From positions 1 to 16,943 of the forward strand of contig CAYSXY010000046.1 of assembly GCA_964435165.1 (NCBI GenBank): 16,943 bases of DNA. The letters are read 5' to 3'. The position numbers and the translations under genes were made by a program. This document shows positions 7,645 to 16,032 of the stretch, in pieces. The first letter of the stretch is position 1, and each line of letters opens with the position of its first letter. This stretch comes from CAYSXY01 sp964435165. Lineage in GTDB: Bacteria; Pseudomonadota; Alphaproteobacteria; Rickettsiales; RI-342. The notes under the pieces are model-generated. The model did not search any database. It worked only from the letters and a program-made list of their open reading frames with translations, and was not told the DNA's origin.

Positions 7645-8606
7645 GAATGGCCCTCCTGCTGGCATAAAATCTGGGCAGCACCTTGCAGTGCAATCTTTGA
7701 GTGAGATCGCAAACAATAGGTAGGAATCGGGGTGACATAATCACGAAACCGTCCTTTATCTTCAAATCGCTGGCGAAAGCTACTGCTGTCAAATAAGGGT
7801 TCCAGTTTCGGTGTTACCCCGCCACCAATAAATACCCCGCCAAACGCCCCGACATCCAGCGCGCGATCTCCTGCGAATGCGCCTAACATGCCGAGGAAAA
7901 TTTCCAGCGTGTGGTGGCAATCGCCGCATTCATCTTCCAGCGCACCGCGGGTCACATCTTCGGGTTGAATATCAGGCTCAGGTGGCTTGCCGGCAATTGC
8001 AAGCAATGCGTTATATAGAAAAGCCAGTGCCTGGCCGCTGATCAGCCGCTCAGCGGAGACAAAGCCAAACTGCTTCTGTGCGTAGCGCAGCAAGGCAATT
8101 TCTAAGTCCGTGCCCGGGGCAAAGGCAATTTGCCCGCCTTCACCTTCGATTGGCACCCAGCGTTCGCCGAAGGGTAATAGCGCTGACACGCCAAGGCCTG
8201 TACCTGGCCCAAGCACACTGATAGGCTGCTGTGGCTGAGGCGCACCCGGCCCTAACTGGGCAATCAATGCAGGGTCATCACGCAAGGCAGGAATAGCCAT
8301 CGCCAGTGCCGTGAAATCATTGGTGGCGACAAAATGGTGCAATTGCAGTTGAGCTTGCAATTGAGAAGTAGAAAAACACCAATCCACATTGGTCAGCTGC
8401 ACCTCATCGCCCAATATCGGCCCGGCAACGGCGATGCAGGCATGGGTGGGATTGGCTTTTGCTTCAAAAAGATAATGGCGAATCGCATCACCAAGGCCAG
8501 AAAATTCCCGGTTTGGATATTTTCGCACCTCCAGTAAATCCACACTTCCCGTTTCACACAGGGCAAAACGGGAATTGGTGCCGCCAATATCGCCAACCAG
8601 ATACAT
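7641..8606 (-). CDS. glk: Glucokinase
   Basis: This 321-residue ATP-dependent kinase belongs to the proteobacterial Glk family (ASKHA fold) and makes glucose-6-phosphate from cytoplasmic glucose, here the free glucose left by the phosphorylase. The N-terminal phosphate loop is GDIGGTN (5-11), the catalytic Asp97 is in TNDFTA, an LGPGTGLGVS loop is at 132-141, and the glucose-binding segment EGEGGQ is at 154-159. In the E. coli enzyme the last position is a histidine that touches the sugar; here it is Gln159. The gene begins 5 bases after the edd stop, with AGGA a little far upstream, and its stop overlaps the eda start by 4 bases. Confidence 0.94.
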   Translation of the reverse strand: MYLVGDIGGTNSRFALCETGSVDLLEVRKYPNREFSGLGDAIRHYLFEAKANPTHACIAVAGPILGDEVQLTNVDWCFSTSQLQAQLQLHHFVATNDFTALAMAIPALRDDPALIAQLGPGAPQPQQPISVLGPGTGLGVSALLPFGERWVPIEGEGGQIAFAPGTDLEIALLRYAQKQFGFVSAERLISGQALAFLYNALLAIAGKPPEPDIQPEDVTRGALEDECGDCHHTLEIFLGMLGAFAGDRALDVGAFGGVFIGGGVTPKLEPLFDSSSFRQRFEDKGRFRDYVTPIPTYCLRSHSKIALQGAAQILCQQEGHS

Positions 8607-8611
8607 AAAGC

Positions 8612-10438
8612 CTACAGGTCCTCAGATAGAATAAAGGATGCTCCTTCCTCTGCCTGCGTAACCTGCTGACGGGCATTGATGAATAATTCACGTCCGGTGC
8701 CGGCATTATTCGCGCTGAGGTCGGGTTCCGGGCTTTCGCGTGTCGCCCATTCTTTAGCATCTACTTTCGCTTCCAAAATACCTTTTTCGGCATCCATGAC
8801 AATGATGTCGCCATCGCGTACTTTGCCCAATTCGCCGCCATGCAGCACTTCCGGTGTGACATGAATAGCGGCAGGCACTTTACCAGATGCACCGGACATG
8901 CGCCCATCCGTCACCAGCCCAACCTTTTGTCCCAGCTTTTGCAGCACGCCTAGCGGCGGTGTCATTTTATGCAACTCCGGCATGCCATTGGCCGAAGGCC
9001 CTTGAAACAGTACCACTGCAACGAAATCACCTGTCAGCTCGCCACGATCAAACGCATCTTTGAGCGCATGTTGGCAGTGAAAAACACGCGCCGGTGCTTC
9101 AACGCGATATTGCTCGGGCTTCAAGGCGGAGACTTTCATCACCGCCCGGCCGAGATTCCCCTTCAGCAGGCGCATGCCGCCATCCTCTGAGAATGGTGCA
9201 TCAATATTTGCCAGCACATCAGGTGTCAGGCTCTCAGTTGGGCCTGCCTGCCAGCGTAAATCACCACCGCTATATTTCGGTTCTTCAATATAGCGCTCCA
9301 GCCCTTCGCCGACGACCGTTTGCACATTGCCATGCAGCAAGCCTTTATCCAGCAATTGACGGGTTAATAATCCCATGCCACCGGCGGTGTGAAAGTGGTT
9401 CACGTCGGCGGTTCCATTGGGGTAAATACGGCAGAGCAACGGCACGACAGAGGATAAATCGGCAAAGTCATCCCAATTGATGCGAATACCCGCCGCCCGA
9501 GCCATGGCGATCAAATGAATCGTATGATTGGTTGAGCCGCCTGTCGCATGCAACCCGACGATACCATTGACAATAGAGCGAGCATCCACCACGTCACAGA
9601 GCGCCAGGTGCCTCTCACCAGCCAGGTGGCTGTTGGCGATAACTTGCGCCGTCGCCGCGCGGGTGAGGGCATCGCGCAGCGGTGTATTGGGATTAACAAA
9701 CGAGCTTCCCGGTAGCTGCAGCCCCATCAACTCCATAAGCATCTGGTTGGTGTTCGCCGTACCATAAAAAGTGCAGGTGCCGGGGGAATGATAAGACTCC
9801 GACTCGGCTTTGAGCAACTCCTCACGTCCTACTTTGCCTTGGGCAAATAATTCGCGCACTCTTGCTTTTTCGTCATTGGGCAATCCGGAAGGCATGGGCC
9901 CGCCCGGCACAAAAATAACTGGCAAGTGACCAAATTGCAGCGCCCCGATGAGTAGGCCCGGCACAATTTTATCACAAATACCTAAGCACAACGCGCCGTC
10001 AAACATGTTATGCGACAGGGCAACGGCGGTGGCCATGGCAATCACGTCACGCGAGAAAAGAGACAGCTCCATGCCGGGCTGGCCTTGCGTCACCCCGTCG
10101 CACATGGCAGGCACACCACCGGCAAATTGAGCAATACCGCCAGCCTCACGCGCGGCTTCTTTAATGATATCAGGAAAATCTTTGTAGGGCTGGTGCGCCG
10201 ATAGCATGTCATTATAGGCGGAGACAATCGCAATATTTGGCTTATGCTCGGCTGCGAGTTCTTTTTTATCGTCTGCGCCGCAGGCCGCAAACCCATGCGC
10301 CAGATTGCCGCAGGAGAGTGTAGTGCGCGTGGCCCCTTTCAACCGGGCGGCTTCCATGCGCTTCAAATATGAAGCACGTGATGTGTTGCTGCGTTCTATG
10401 ATGCGTTCAGTGACTTCCTGTATAACGGCGTGAACCAT
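8612..10438 (-). CDS. edd: 6-Phosphogluconate dehydratase
   Basis: This 608-residue member of the IlvD/Edd dehydratase family removes water from 6-phosphogluconate to give KDPG, the defining ED step. Conserved cysteines expected to hold the iron-sulfur cluster are seen in AMCDGVTQG (Cys113), CLGICDK (Cys155) and GTCTFYGTANTNQ (Cys222). Cys155 and Cys222 lie within one residue of the E. coli Edd positions I remember. The GATGGSTNH motif of the family is present, as is a normal C-terminus. Length matches the family, and the Edd-type sequence distinguishes it from dihydroxyacid dehydratase. The ATG at 10438 has AGGA 8 bases upstream. It follows pgl after a 61-base gap in which I see no promoter or terminator. 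Confidence 0.96.
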   Translation of the reverse strand: MVHAVIQEVTERIIERSNTSRASYLKRMEAARLKGATRTTLSCGNLAHGFAACGADDKKELAAEHKPNIAIVSAYNDMLSAHQPYKDFPDIIKEAAREAGGIAQFAGGVPAMCDGVTQGQPGMELSLFSRDVIAMATAVALSHNMFDGALCLGICDKIVPGLLIGALQFGHLPVIFVPGGPMPSGLPNDEKARVRELFAQGKVGREELLKAESESYHSPGTCTFYGTANTNQMLMELMGLQLPGSSFVNPNTPLRDALTRAATAQVIANSHLAGERHLALCDVVDARSIVNGIVGLHATGGSTNHTIHLIAMARAAGIRINWDDFADLSSVVPLLCRIYPNGTADVNHFHTAGGMGLLTRQLLDKGLLHGNVQTVVGEGLERYIEEPKYSGGDLRWQAGPTESLTPDVLANIDAPFSEDGGMRLLKGNLGRAVMKVSALKPEQYRVEAPARVFHCQHALKDAFDRGELTGDFVAVVLFQGPSANGMPELHKMTPPLGVLQKLGQKVGLVTDGRMSGASGKVPAAIHVTPEVLHGGELGKVRDGDIIVMDAEKGILEAKVDAKEWATRESPEPDLSANNAGTGRELFINARQQVTQAEEGASFILSEDL

Positions 10439-10499
10439 ATGATGTATCCTATCTGTTGTTAGCTCTTAAACAGCATTGCTTGTGTGATGGTGCGCAGTG

Positions 10500-11234
10500 C
10501 TAAGCTGCCCAGTAGACACTGATCGGAACGGCTTTTTGGCAAGTGAAAGCGGCAATCGGCAAGGCAAGCGGATCACCCTGCTGGACAGCCTTCTCAAGCA
10601 CCGCACGTTTTTCTTCGCCCGTGATATGGATGATAATTTCATGACTGTTGAACAATGCGGGCGCTGTGAGTGTGATGCGATCAGGCGGCGGCTTTGGCGC
10701 ATTATCAATAGCCATGCACCGCACATCGTTGTCGACACTTAATGCCGACGCAAGGGTTGGGTGATGAGGAAATAGCGATGCCGTATGGCCATCTTCGCCC
10801 ATCCCCAGGATCACCACATCAAATGCACCTTCTATCGCCTCAGCAAGCGCCTTATCTGCTTGCCTTGCGCCCTCCTGTGATGAAGGCACATCATATTTAA
10901 GCGGCACAAAGCGCGATTCAGGCATAAGCAAATGATCACGCACCAGCTTTTCATTGCTGTCATCGTCATGTGGGTCGACCCATCGTTCATCAGCAAGGGT
11001 AATCGTCAGCTTGGACCAATCGAGCGCAGCGGATCTCAGTTGCTTGAACATGGGTACAGGCGTGCCGCCACCAGAGACTACCAGGCTGCTGAGTCCACGC
11101 TCGGCCTGGGCTTGTTGAAGCCGTTCGGCAACATACTGCGCCAAGGCTTCAGCACATGCATCATGGGAGGGGAAGCGGTGCCAGTGTATCGTATCAACCG
11201 TGTCATGTTGCATCTGCGCGTGTGAATGATTCAT
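10500..11234 (-). CDS. pgl: 6-Phosphogluconolactonase
   Basis: This 244-residue protein hydrolyses 6-phosphogluconolactone to 6-phosphogluconate, linking Zwf to Edd. Family motifs are VVSGGGTPVPMF near residue 50, LADERWVDPHDDDSN with the conserved Asp-Glu-Arg, and the signature GMGEDGHTASLFPH. These identify the NagB/SIS-like fold of the Pgl (DevB) type rather than the beta-propeller lactonase. The start is uncertain: the ATG at 11234 has its AGG 11 bases away, while an in-frame TTG at 11240 has AGG 5 bases upstream and would add two residues. It starts 13 to 19 bases after zwf, so it is the second gene of the operon. Confidence 0.93.
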   Translation of the reverse strand: MNHSHAQMQHDTVDTIHWHRFPSHDACAEALAQYVAERLQQAQAERGLSSLVVSGGGTPVPMFKQLRSAALDWSKLTITLADERWVDPHDDDSNEKLVRDHLLMPESRFVPLKYDVPSSQEGARQADKALAEAIEGAFDVVILGMGEDGHTASLFPHHPTLASALSVDNDVRCMAIDNAPKPPPDRITLTAPALFNSHEIIIHITGEEKRAVLEKAVQQGDPLALPIAAFTCQKAVPISVYWAA

Positions 11235-11253
11235 TCTCAACAGAACCTAATCC

Positions 11254-12744
11254 TTATGAGTTATCATGGTACCAGCGGCGGCCATCCCGTGCGATAAGCA
11301 TGGATGCATCTTCGGGCCCCCAGCTACCGGCCGGATAAGGCTGCGCCGCCTGATTTGTTTTTTCCCATGTATCTAAAATATACTCCGTCCAATGCCAGGC
11401 AGCTTCCACTTCATCCGTACGCATGAACAGTATTTGGTTGCCGCGCATCACATCCATCAGCAGGCGCTCATAGGCATCCGGGGAGCGCTCATCAAATGCT
11501 TCATTGAGCGACAGATTCAAATTCACCGGCTTAAGACGATACCCTCCTGGCCCCGGCACCTTGGTGTTCATCTGTAGATTGACGAATTCATCCGGTTGCA
11601 GGCGAATCACCAATTTGTTGGTTTCGGGCAAATTAAGCTGATGAGGAAAAATATTATGCGGTACCGGGCGAAATTGAATCACGATTTCTGAATAACGCTC
11701 CTGCATGCGCTTGCCCGTACGCAAATAGAAAGGCACCCCAGCCCATCGCCAATTATCGACATAGCATTTAAGTGCGACGAACGTTTCCGTATCGCTCGGC
11801 GTGCCGTCAATATCATCAATATATGAGCCAACAGCAGTACCATCAATGTTGCCTGCACGATACTGCCCGCGCACGGTATATTCATTTACATGTTGCGCTT
11901 CAATGGGGCGAAGCGCACGCAGTACCTTTAATTTTTCATCACGCACTGCATCTGCCGATATGGTATGTGGGGGCTCCATAGCGAGCATACACAGCAATTG
12001 CAGCAGGTGATTCTGCACCATATCGCGCAATGCGCCATAGCTGTTATAATAACTGTATCGTTTGCCAACCCCGATCGATTCGGCCACGGTGATTTGCACA
12101 TGGTCAATAGTGTCACCGTTCCAGGCACGTTCAAACAGCGCGTTGCCAAAGCGAAGCACCATCAAATTTTGTACCGTCTCTTTACCCAGATAATGATCGA
12201 TACGATAAATCTGGTCTTCAGAGAAATACTCTAAAACGGCATTATTCGTCTCATCGAATGATTGGAGGTCATGGCCAATGGGCTTTTCCAACACAACACG
12301 GCTATGCGGGGTGACCAGTCCATTATCTTTCAGCTTGGCGCAGATAACAGCAAATATACTGGCAGGGGTTGCGAGATAAAAGACCCGAACAGGGCGAGGT
12401 GTATCTTCCAATACTACCTTCAGTGCCTTGTAATCTTTTGCGTTACCGGCATCAATCTGCACATAGTGACATAGTTTGACTAACGCCTTGTAATCTTTAT
12501 CATTTAGATCTTTTTTCGGAATATAATCATGGCACGCTTTGTTGATCATTTCCTGGCTGGCGCCTGCGTCCATGGCCTGGCGTCCCACCAGCACAATGCG
12601 GCTTTCTTTCGGCAGCTGACCTGCCTGCAGGCGATAATAAAGTGCGGGGATAATTTTGCGGAGCGATAGATCTCCAGTCGCGCCAAAAATAACTATATCG
12701 GTTGGCTCGACTTCCGATGCCACCATTGCCTCTGTCCCTATCAT
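11254..12744 (-). CDS. zwf: Glucose-6-phosphate 1-dehydrogenase
   Basis: This 496-residue enzyme oxidises glucose-6-phosphate to 6-phosphogluconolactone with NAD(P). The N-terminal Rossmann motif is FGATGDLS (20-27), the substrate-binding signature RIDHYLGKE is at 181-189, and the catalytic histidine is His246 in MVQNHLLQLL. The length is typical. It is the first gene of the leftward operon zwf-pgl-edd-glk-eda-oxidoreductase. The start at 12744 has GGAG about 9 bases upstream; a second ATG six codons later, preceded by AGGG, is an alternative that keeps the whole cofactor domain. Whether NAD or NADP is preferred cannot be read from the sequence. Confidence 0.96.
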   Translation of the reverse strand: MIGTEAMVASEVEPTDIVIFGATGDLSLRKIIPALYYRLQAGQLPKESRIVLVGRQAMDAGASQEMINKACHDYIPKKDLNDKDYKALVKLCHYVQIDAGNAKDYKALKVVLEDTPRPVRVFYLATPASIFAVICAKLKDNGLVTPHSRVVLEKPIGHDLQSFDETNNAVLEYFSEDQIYRIDHYLGKETVQNLMVLRFGNALFERAWNGDTIDHVQITVAESIGVGKRYSYYNSYGALRDMVQNHLLQLLCMLAMEPPHTISADAVRDEKLKVLRALRPIEAQHVNEYTVRGQYRAGNIDGTAVGSYIDDIDGTPSDTETFVALKCYVDNWRWAGVPFYLRTGKRMQERYSEIVIQFRPVPHNIFPHQLNLPETNKLVIRLQPDEFVNLQMNTKVPGPGGYRLKPVNLNLSLNEAFDERSPDAYERLLMDVMRGNQILFMRTDEVEAAWHWTEYILDTWEKTNQAAQPYPAGSWGPEDASMLIARDGRRWYHDNS

Positions 12745-12820
12745 TTCTTTAGGCTCCCAGCGCTACTTATCATGTTATCTTTAATCTTAGCCATGTTTAC
12801 CTTGAAATCCTCGAATCTGT

Positions 12821-12850
12821 CAAATAACCGTCACAAAAATATACATGCAA
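12821..12850 (-). promoter_or_regulatory. Putative zwf operon promoter with shared motif
   Basis: Read leftward, TTGCAT (12850-12845) and TATTTG (12826-12821) are spaced by 18 bases. They include ACGGTTATTT (12831-12822), a 10-base motif repeated in the opposite promoter. An alternative is a perfect -35 TTGACA (12823-12818) with TAAACA (12799-12794) 18 bases on. Either places the start of transcription 40 to 70 bases before zwf. Which is used cannot be decided by eye. Confidence 0.35.
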
Positions 12851-13062
12851 TAACGCGCAAATTAACTATGTTGCCCCAAGTTTGCAAGATAACCGTATAT
12901 GCTAAGGCTCATGACAGCATGGATCAAAGAATCAATATCAGAGGGCGCTGCTTCCGCAATGTACAATGTAATAAAAGGGCAGAAGATGTGAATGCCGCCA
13001 TTTTTAATGCACTGCACAAAGAAAAATGCATGAAAAACAATGGTATAAATTACGCTGCGTAA

Positions 13063-13090
13063 TTGACCTCTGTCATAAAACGGTTATTTT
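13063..13090 (+). promoter_or_regulatory. Putative promoter of 527-aa membrane protein gene
   Basis: TTGACC (13063-13068) and TATTTT (13085-13090) are spaced by 16 bases, about 50 bases before the start codon. The -10 end contains ACGGTTATTT (13080-13089), the same 10 bases found at the matching place in the zwf promoter. Function is inferred. Confidence 0.4.
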
Positions 13091-13108
13091 AGGCTGATAA
13101 GATGAAGA

Positions 13109-13126
13109 TCGGGAAGTCTTTCCCGA
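13109..13126 (+). other. Leader hairpin upstream of orphan membrane protein gene
   Basis: TCGGGAA and TTCCCGA form a perfect 7-base stem with a 4-base loop, ending 13 bases before the ATG at 13140. There is no U-run, so it is not an intrinsic terminator as it stands. It lies where a ribosome binding site would be expected, and the start itself lacks a Shine-Dalgarno sequence. It could influence translation or be a dyad protein site. Confidence 0.4.
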
Positions 13127-13139
13127 CGTTACGATAAGA

Positions 13140-14723
13140 ATGGTCACAACTTACATGGCTCAACTACGCGCCTTTTCCACTCCAGCTTTTGACGGTACAC
13201 GCCTGACCAGCGTGAACATGTCGGCTGCGTGGAAGGACAAGCTGGAAGAGCAGGGTAATGTCACGCTGGAAGATTTACAGCAGCAGATGCGCGAATGGGG
13301 TGCGCAGCTTAAGCAAGATTATGAAAATACCTATCCCGATGATGCCGAGCATGTGAAGCACCTCACGGTGCGGATTCTGCCTAAGGGCAGGGAAGCGATA
13401 TTGGAGATTGGTGGCTATGCACCAGCGCTTGAAACGGTACGGGATGGTGAGCAGGAAAGTGTGGTTGCTGGCTGGTTGAAGCAATGGCAGGAACGACCGG
13501 GGATTAAAGAGGCAACCGAAGCATCAAAACAACGCTTTCCCGACACGCTGAATGTGGTTCAGGTGGATATGGAGAGCCGCACACGCGATGCGTTGATTGG
13601 CCGCTATTCAACCTTGATTGTTGGGGTCTTGTCCTTGGGAGCTGGTCTGGCGATTAACGCCACGGCACGGGTCGAACGCAGACGTCAGGAAAAAATCCAG
13701 GAAAAAAATAGCAATGGCGAAGAAAAAGGCGGCATATTCCGCTGGCTGAAAACGGCTGGCAGCATGTGCTTTATTGCCGCCAGTAGTATTTTGACGGTAG
13801 GCGGTGTATTGCGCGCTCGGCAGCGATCCTTGCCAGAAATGTTCCGGGATGTGGATCAGGCGATAGTCGATGACGCACTGACGGAAGAATCCGTCGCACA
13901 GGCGATTGCGGCAAAAGATACGATGCTGGGTAAAGTCTCCCGCATGATGCAGAAATGGCTGTGGACTATTGTGCCAGCATTGAATCTGACAGGGAACGCT
14001 CTCATCGGAGCGGGGGCGTCGACAACGCAGCAAGGCGCCGAGCAACCAGCGCAGGATGGCGAAACAGCGCAAGCAGCACCTAAACAATGGAACAAGATTT
14101 TGGAAACGGCTGGAACAGGCCTGGGTGTGGGGGGCAATCTATTCATTGCAGCGCCATTGCAGAAATGGATGAAAAAATTTGGGTTGGAAGATAACCCTTT
14201 GTTAAACCGAATAGTGAAAATCCAAATGCCGGTTGGCGCAGGGACGGATCAGTTTGGAACGGCACTGCTGGCGTCGGCGCCGCTGGGCAAAATTTTTTCT
14301 AAAAGAACCGGGGATAAGGATACAGATCCGGGTATTATGGATTATGCACAGGTGCTGATGCTGCCAATTTCTTTCCTTTGCGGGATATTCACTGGCTATT
14401 CACCGCACAATAAAGAGTATGATGCAAAATCGATAGGCGCAGAGGCTGCCCGCTATTTACATAGCCAACAGACAGGCAGCACACAGACGGCAGATGAAGG
14501 GGAAAAAGATAACAACATCATTCGCCTCTCTGCGGTGAAAGGGCTGATCAGAAAAGTCGTTGCCCAACCGGAGGTGCTGAATCCGAAAATGGAATCAGAC
14601 ATTATTCTGGAGACATTGCGATCCGTGCAGGCGATGAATCCCGATACAGCGCTGGATGAGGCGGCAACCGAGTGGATGATGTCAGCTGAGGCAAACCAGG
14701 CCGCCGTTGCCCAAGCTGCGTAA
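13140..14723 (+). CDS. Orphan multi-pass membrane protein with quasi-repeats
   Basis: This 527-residue protein belongs to no family I recognise. The N-terminal 150 residues are soluble and charged. Hydrophobic, glycine/alanine-rich segments follow at about 156-176, 205-225, 272-293, 325-341 and 402-420, separated by basic or acidic linkers (e.g. the highly charged 178-197 and Gln/Ala-rich 295-315). Some segments look like repeats: TAG followed by small residues recurs at 205-207 and 323-325, and NLFIAAPLQKWMKK (333-346) resembles ALLASAPLGKIFSK (375-388). The C-terminal 100 residues are soluble and helical. There is no cleavable signal peptide. The ATG at 13140 has no good ribosome binding site; an ATG at 13155 is an alternative, also weak. 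Composition matches the neighbouring genes, so this is probably a resident, lineage-specific gene rather than a recent arrival. Function unknown. Confidence 0.75.
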   Translation: MVTTYMAQLRAFSTPAFDGTRLTSVNMSAAWKDKLEEQGNVTLEDLQQQMREWGAQLKQDYENTYPDDAEHVKHLTVRILPKGREAILEIGGYAPALETVRDGEQESVVAGWLKQWQERPGIKEATEASKQRFPDTLNVVQVDMESRTRDALIGRYSTLIVGVLSLGAGLAINATARVERRRQEKIQEKNSNGEEKGGIFRWLKTAGSMCFIAASSILTVGGVLRARQRSLPEMFRDVDQAIVDDALTEESVAQAIAAKDTMLGKVSRMMQKWLWTIVPALNLTGNALIGAGASTTQQGAEQPAQDGETAQAAPKQWNKILETAGTGLGVGGNLFIAAPLQKWMKKFGLEDNPLLNRIVKIQMPVGAGTDQFGTALLASAPLGKIFSKRTGDKDTDPGIMDYAQVLMLPISFLCGIFTGYSPHNKEYDAKSIGAEAARYLHSQQTGSTQTADEGEKDNNIIRLSAVKGLIRKVVAQPEVLNPKMESDIILETLRSVQAMNPDTALDEAATEWMMSAEANQAAVAQAA

Positions 14724-14754
14724 TGCTTGGCGCATGACAATTTTGGATGCACGA

Positions 14755-15942
14755 TTAGACGTCTCTTTTCCTCTCTTCCAATTGTTCCAGCATCACAGTC
14801 CTTTCTTCGGGCGTAGCCGATAGATAGGCTCTTCTGCTTGCTTCATCTTCAAAACGATAGCCCGGGAACTCGGCCCTGAGCCGGTGACCTTTAATGCCAT
14901 ATTTTTCACGAAGAGTCGCGCGCATGGCACTATATCCGTCATGGTCACCCCAGGTTTTTGGCGATGTCGCGTCCAGATCGATCATCCAGGGTTTGCGGGA
15001 CATAGCTTCATCTGAATAGCCAAATTCTACGCCGAAGACGCTTCTATCCTGATCATAGATGGGAGCCTGCTTCCGATAATCCAGCAATTCTTTTACATCC
15101 ATGGCTGCGACACAAAGCTTTTCAAAATCTTCAAATGTACAATCAGGATTGACCATCGGTTTCTTTTCTCCCCAGTCATACTCAACGGTGGTACTTTTGA
15201 GTTTGTCCATCAGCGCTTCCAGTGCGTCTCGGCTCCGCCACTCTGGCCCAATGTTCTGAATATATGCTTCTAGTTGTTCTATACCCTCAAGGAGAAGATA
15301 GTTGTAATGGTCGGTTAATCCCCTGATTCCGACGCTCTCCGGGAATGTTTCCAGATAATCAAATGTGTGGGGAAGGCGAGGATAAAGCCGAACGACAATC
15401 CCTTCCTCCCGTAGCTTGTGGTCACTCTGGAAAGTGCCCAAAATACCTCCGGATCGTTCAGGAAATCCCGTTGGCTCGGTGCGATCAAACGCAGCTTCTA
15501 CTACCCTATCTGGTTCTGCCCCGTTCCCTTGTCCTTCTCGTAGATAAGCATATGAATAAGGAATAATACCGTAGTAATTAAAGTAAGTGAGATGTTCACT
15601 CCTGTAATCTGTTTCAGGATTTCCATTTTTGGAACGCTGGTGAACATTTGCTTGTAAATCGATCATAATAATAAAAGAATCTTCAGCGGGATAATCACCC
15701 TCCGCAGGTGATACTTTCAGCACCAATGAACGCGTACCGCTGGAAAAGCTTGGTTCCAGAACCTCTACAATTTTATTTTGAAGTAGTCCATCACGGGCGA
15801 AATAATCTGCCAGCCCTTCAAGAAAGGTCTCGTTTTGTCCTTTGCGAAGAAACCTGTAAGCTTCACTCTCGCTAGAGCTGTATCGTAACAGCATTTCCCA
15901 GCCTTTTTTCGTTTCCAATTCTTTCCCGTTTATTCCACTCAT
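14755..15942 (-). CDS. Orphan soluble protein, 395 aa
   Basis: I do not recognise this 395-residue protein. It has no signal peptide or membrane segment and appears to be a mixed alpha/beta cytoplasmic protein rich in acidic and aromatic residues. Notable stretches are an alternating hydrophobic strand SFIIMIDLQANV (89-100), a tyrosine-rich run TYFNYYGIIPYSYAY (119-133), KPWMIDLDAT (317-326), and a charged helical C-terminus (about 365-395). The ATG at 15942 has AAAGAG about 8 bases upstream, a fair ribosome binding site. It converges on the orphan membrane protein gene with 31 bases between stops and no clear terminator. Whether the two are functionally linked cannot be told. Confidence 0.75.
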   Translation of the reverse strand: MSGINGKELETKKGWEMLLRYSSSESEAYRFLRKGQNETFLEGLADYFARDGLLQNKIVEVLEPSFSSGTRSLVLKVSPAEGDYPAEDSFIIMIDLQANVHQRSKNGNPETDYRSEHLTYFNYYGIIPYSYAYLREGQGNGAEPDRVVEAAFDRTEPTGFPERSGGILGTFQSDHKLREEGIVVRLYPRLPHTFDYLETFPESVGIRGLTDHYNYLLLEGIEQLEAYIQNIGPEWRSRDALEALMDKLKSTTVEYDWGEKKPMVNPDCTFEDFEKLCVAAMDVKELLDYRKQAPIYDQDRSVFGVEFGYSDEAMSRKPWMIDLDATSPKTWGDHDGYSAMRATLREKYGIKGHRLRAEFPGYRFEDEASRRAYLSATPEERTVMLEQLEERKRDV

Positions 15943-16032
15943 ATTTGTAACTCTTTCATAGGTTGTTACCGCCGTTTAATAAAGTTATATCCGAAGCACT
16001 TTATAAGTGAGAATCTTTTATTCTTTTTGAGC

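Larger units (their letters stand above)
12745..13139. other. 395-base divergent intergenic region, zwf versus orphan membrane gene
   Basis: This stretch is AT-rich and holds promoters for both directions (separate entries) and a leader hairpin, but no supported gene. A 96-codon + frame at 12772-13062 exists; it has no ribosome binding site, a composition unlike the neighbours and overlaps the zwf promoter elements, so I leave it out. No palindrome like the one at 4537-4552 is present, so this operon may be under a different regulator. Confidence 0.6.

Noticed and set aside
7645..7716. N-terminal extension of the eda frame by 24 codons
   Set aside because: It lies wholly within glk, and the internal ATG at 7644 has a strong AGGAGG and gives the known enzyme numbering.
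12772..13062. 96-codon + strand frame in the zwf upstream gap
   Set aside because: No ribosome binding site, many unusual codons and Cys/Asn-rich composition; it overlaps promoter elements of zwf. Treated as chance.
13608..14087. 159-codon - strand frame opposite the orphan membrane protein
   Set aside because: Cys/Arg-rich antisense translation without a ribosome binding site; the + strand frame is longer and has coherent helices.
15980..16003. TAAAGT/ACTTTA inverted repeat near the start of the 395-aa gene
   Set aside because: The stem is short and AT-rich with a 12-base loop, too weak to call a terminator or operator.
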